From: 1XD8-76 sp051880335
Lineage (GTDB): Bacteria; Bacillota; Clostridia; Lachnospirales; Lachnospiraceae
Reading direction: 5' to 3'
NCBI GenBank assembly: GCA_051880335.1
Contig: JBJENT010000122.1
Span: 1-14,477, forward strand
DNA: 14,477 nt
Shown here in pieces: positions 14,098-14,477 of this stretch; position 1 is the first letter of the stretch, and every line of letters begins with the position of its first letter. A model generated the notes under the pieces. It searched no databases, was not told the origin of the DNA, and saw nothing but the letters and a program-made list of their open reading frames with translations. Made by a program: the position numbers and the translations under genes.

Positions 14098-14477
14098 ATG
14101 TATCAGTATATCATGGTTTTTCAGATCATCAGTATCCTGCTGACAGGGGGATTTTTATACGTATTTTGCGAATCGGAAGCATTAAAGAATAAAAAATACC
14201 GGGCATCTCTGATCGGAACCATGATTGGCTTTTTCCTGATGCAAAGCGGATATGGTGTTTTTTTACAGGCAGTTACTTTAGAAGGATTGCAGATGGGGGA
14301 AATGATCTGCCGGATCGGCAAAATCCTGGTGGTGCTGTTCTGGATCATGACCTGCGGCTTTCTCTGTGGAGAATGGAAAAAAACTGCACTGGGTTTTTTA
14401 TGGGTCATTGCCCTATCCGAAGCGGCCTTTGTATATTTTGTGCCGCTTAGAAGAATGGTTCGTAAGCGTGACAGTAT
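14098..14477 (+). CDS. Unidentified membrane protein, N-terminal part (3' truncated)
   Basis: The frame stays open from ATG 14098 to the right edge, giving 126 residues. The piece is mostly membrane: hydrophobic segments at about 5-23 (VFQIISILLTGGFLYVF), 38-58, 76-90 and 97-115, separated by short charged loops (SEALKNKKYR; GEWKK), then a basic stretch RRMVRKRDS at 118-126. The layout, several helices followed by a basic turn into the cytoplasm, resembles the input region of membrane sensor kinases or signalling enzymes, but no catalytic domain is in view, so the function is left open. It starts 57 bases after the DUF2142 gene with a good ribosome binding site, and the pair is probably cotranscribed. 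Confidence 0.7.
   Translation, partial: MYQYIMVFQIISILLTGGFLYVFCESEALKNKKYRASLIGTMIGFFLMQSGYGVFLQAVTLEGLQMGEMICRIGKILVVLFWIMTCGFLCGEWKKTALGFLWVIALSEAAFVYFVPLRRMVRKRDS

Overview
The window looks like chromosomal DNA from a Gram-positive anaerobe of the Clostridia, most likely Lachnospiraceae. This is judged from moderate-to-low GC, strong AAGGAG-type ribosome binding sites, sigma-A-like promoters, tightly packed operons and the gene families present. It is an inference from style and family content, not a database match. No tRNA, rRNA, CRISPR array, insertion sequence, phage gene or attachment site was seen. No gene-free stretch exceeds about 205 bases.

Layout, left to right. (1) The 3' part of an NhaC-family Na+/H+ antiporter gene is cut by the window edge. 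(2) A five-gene plus-strand operon runs from about 1068 to 6051: a C39-like cysteine peptidase, the SPFH pair HflK and HflC, an AEC-family transporter and an M18 aminopeptidase. It has a good promoter at 972-999 and a strong terminator at 6072-6121. (3) A second plus-strand operon runs from 6212 to 11022: a MarR-type repressor, the two halves of a heterodimeric ABC exporter and a GntR/FadR-type regulator. Its promoter lies directly after the preceding terminator. (4) A bidirectional terminator separates that operon from a convergent minus-strand PlsC-like acyltransferase. (5) Divergent from plsC is a DUF2142 membrane protein with a large extracytoplasmic N-terminal domain, followed by the start of an unidentified membrane protein cut by the right edge.

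How the genes may work together. HflK and HflC are expected to form a membrane cage that modulates the FtsH protease. Their operon also carries a peptidase, an aminopeptidase and a carboxylate or amino-acid type exporter, so membrane proteostasis plus peptide turnover is a plausible but unproven theme. The MarR-ABC-ABC block reads as a self-regulated efflux pump. It has one ATPase site with degenerate catalytic residues and one canonical site, as in TM287/288-type exporters. The trailing GntR protein makes the block a two-regulator cassette. PlsC makes phosphatidic acid for membrane lipids. The DUF2142 protein probably acts on a lipid-linked or surface glycan, but its substrate is unknown.

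Nothing here can be claimed as a proven new system. The items most worth a second look are the composition of the C39-HflKC-AEC-M18 operon, the two-regulator exporter cassette with its putative operator, the linker insert of the second ABC half, and the DUF2142 protein with its added extracytoplasmic domain.
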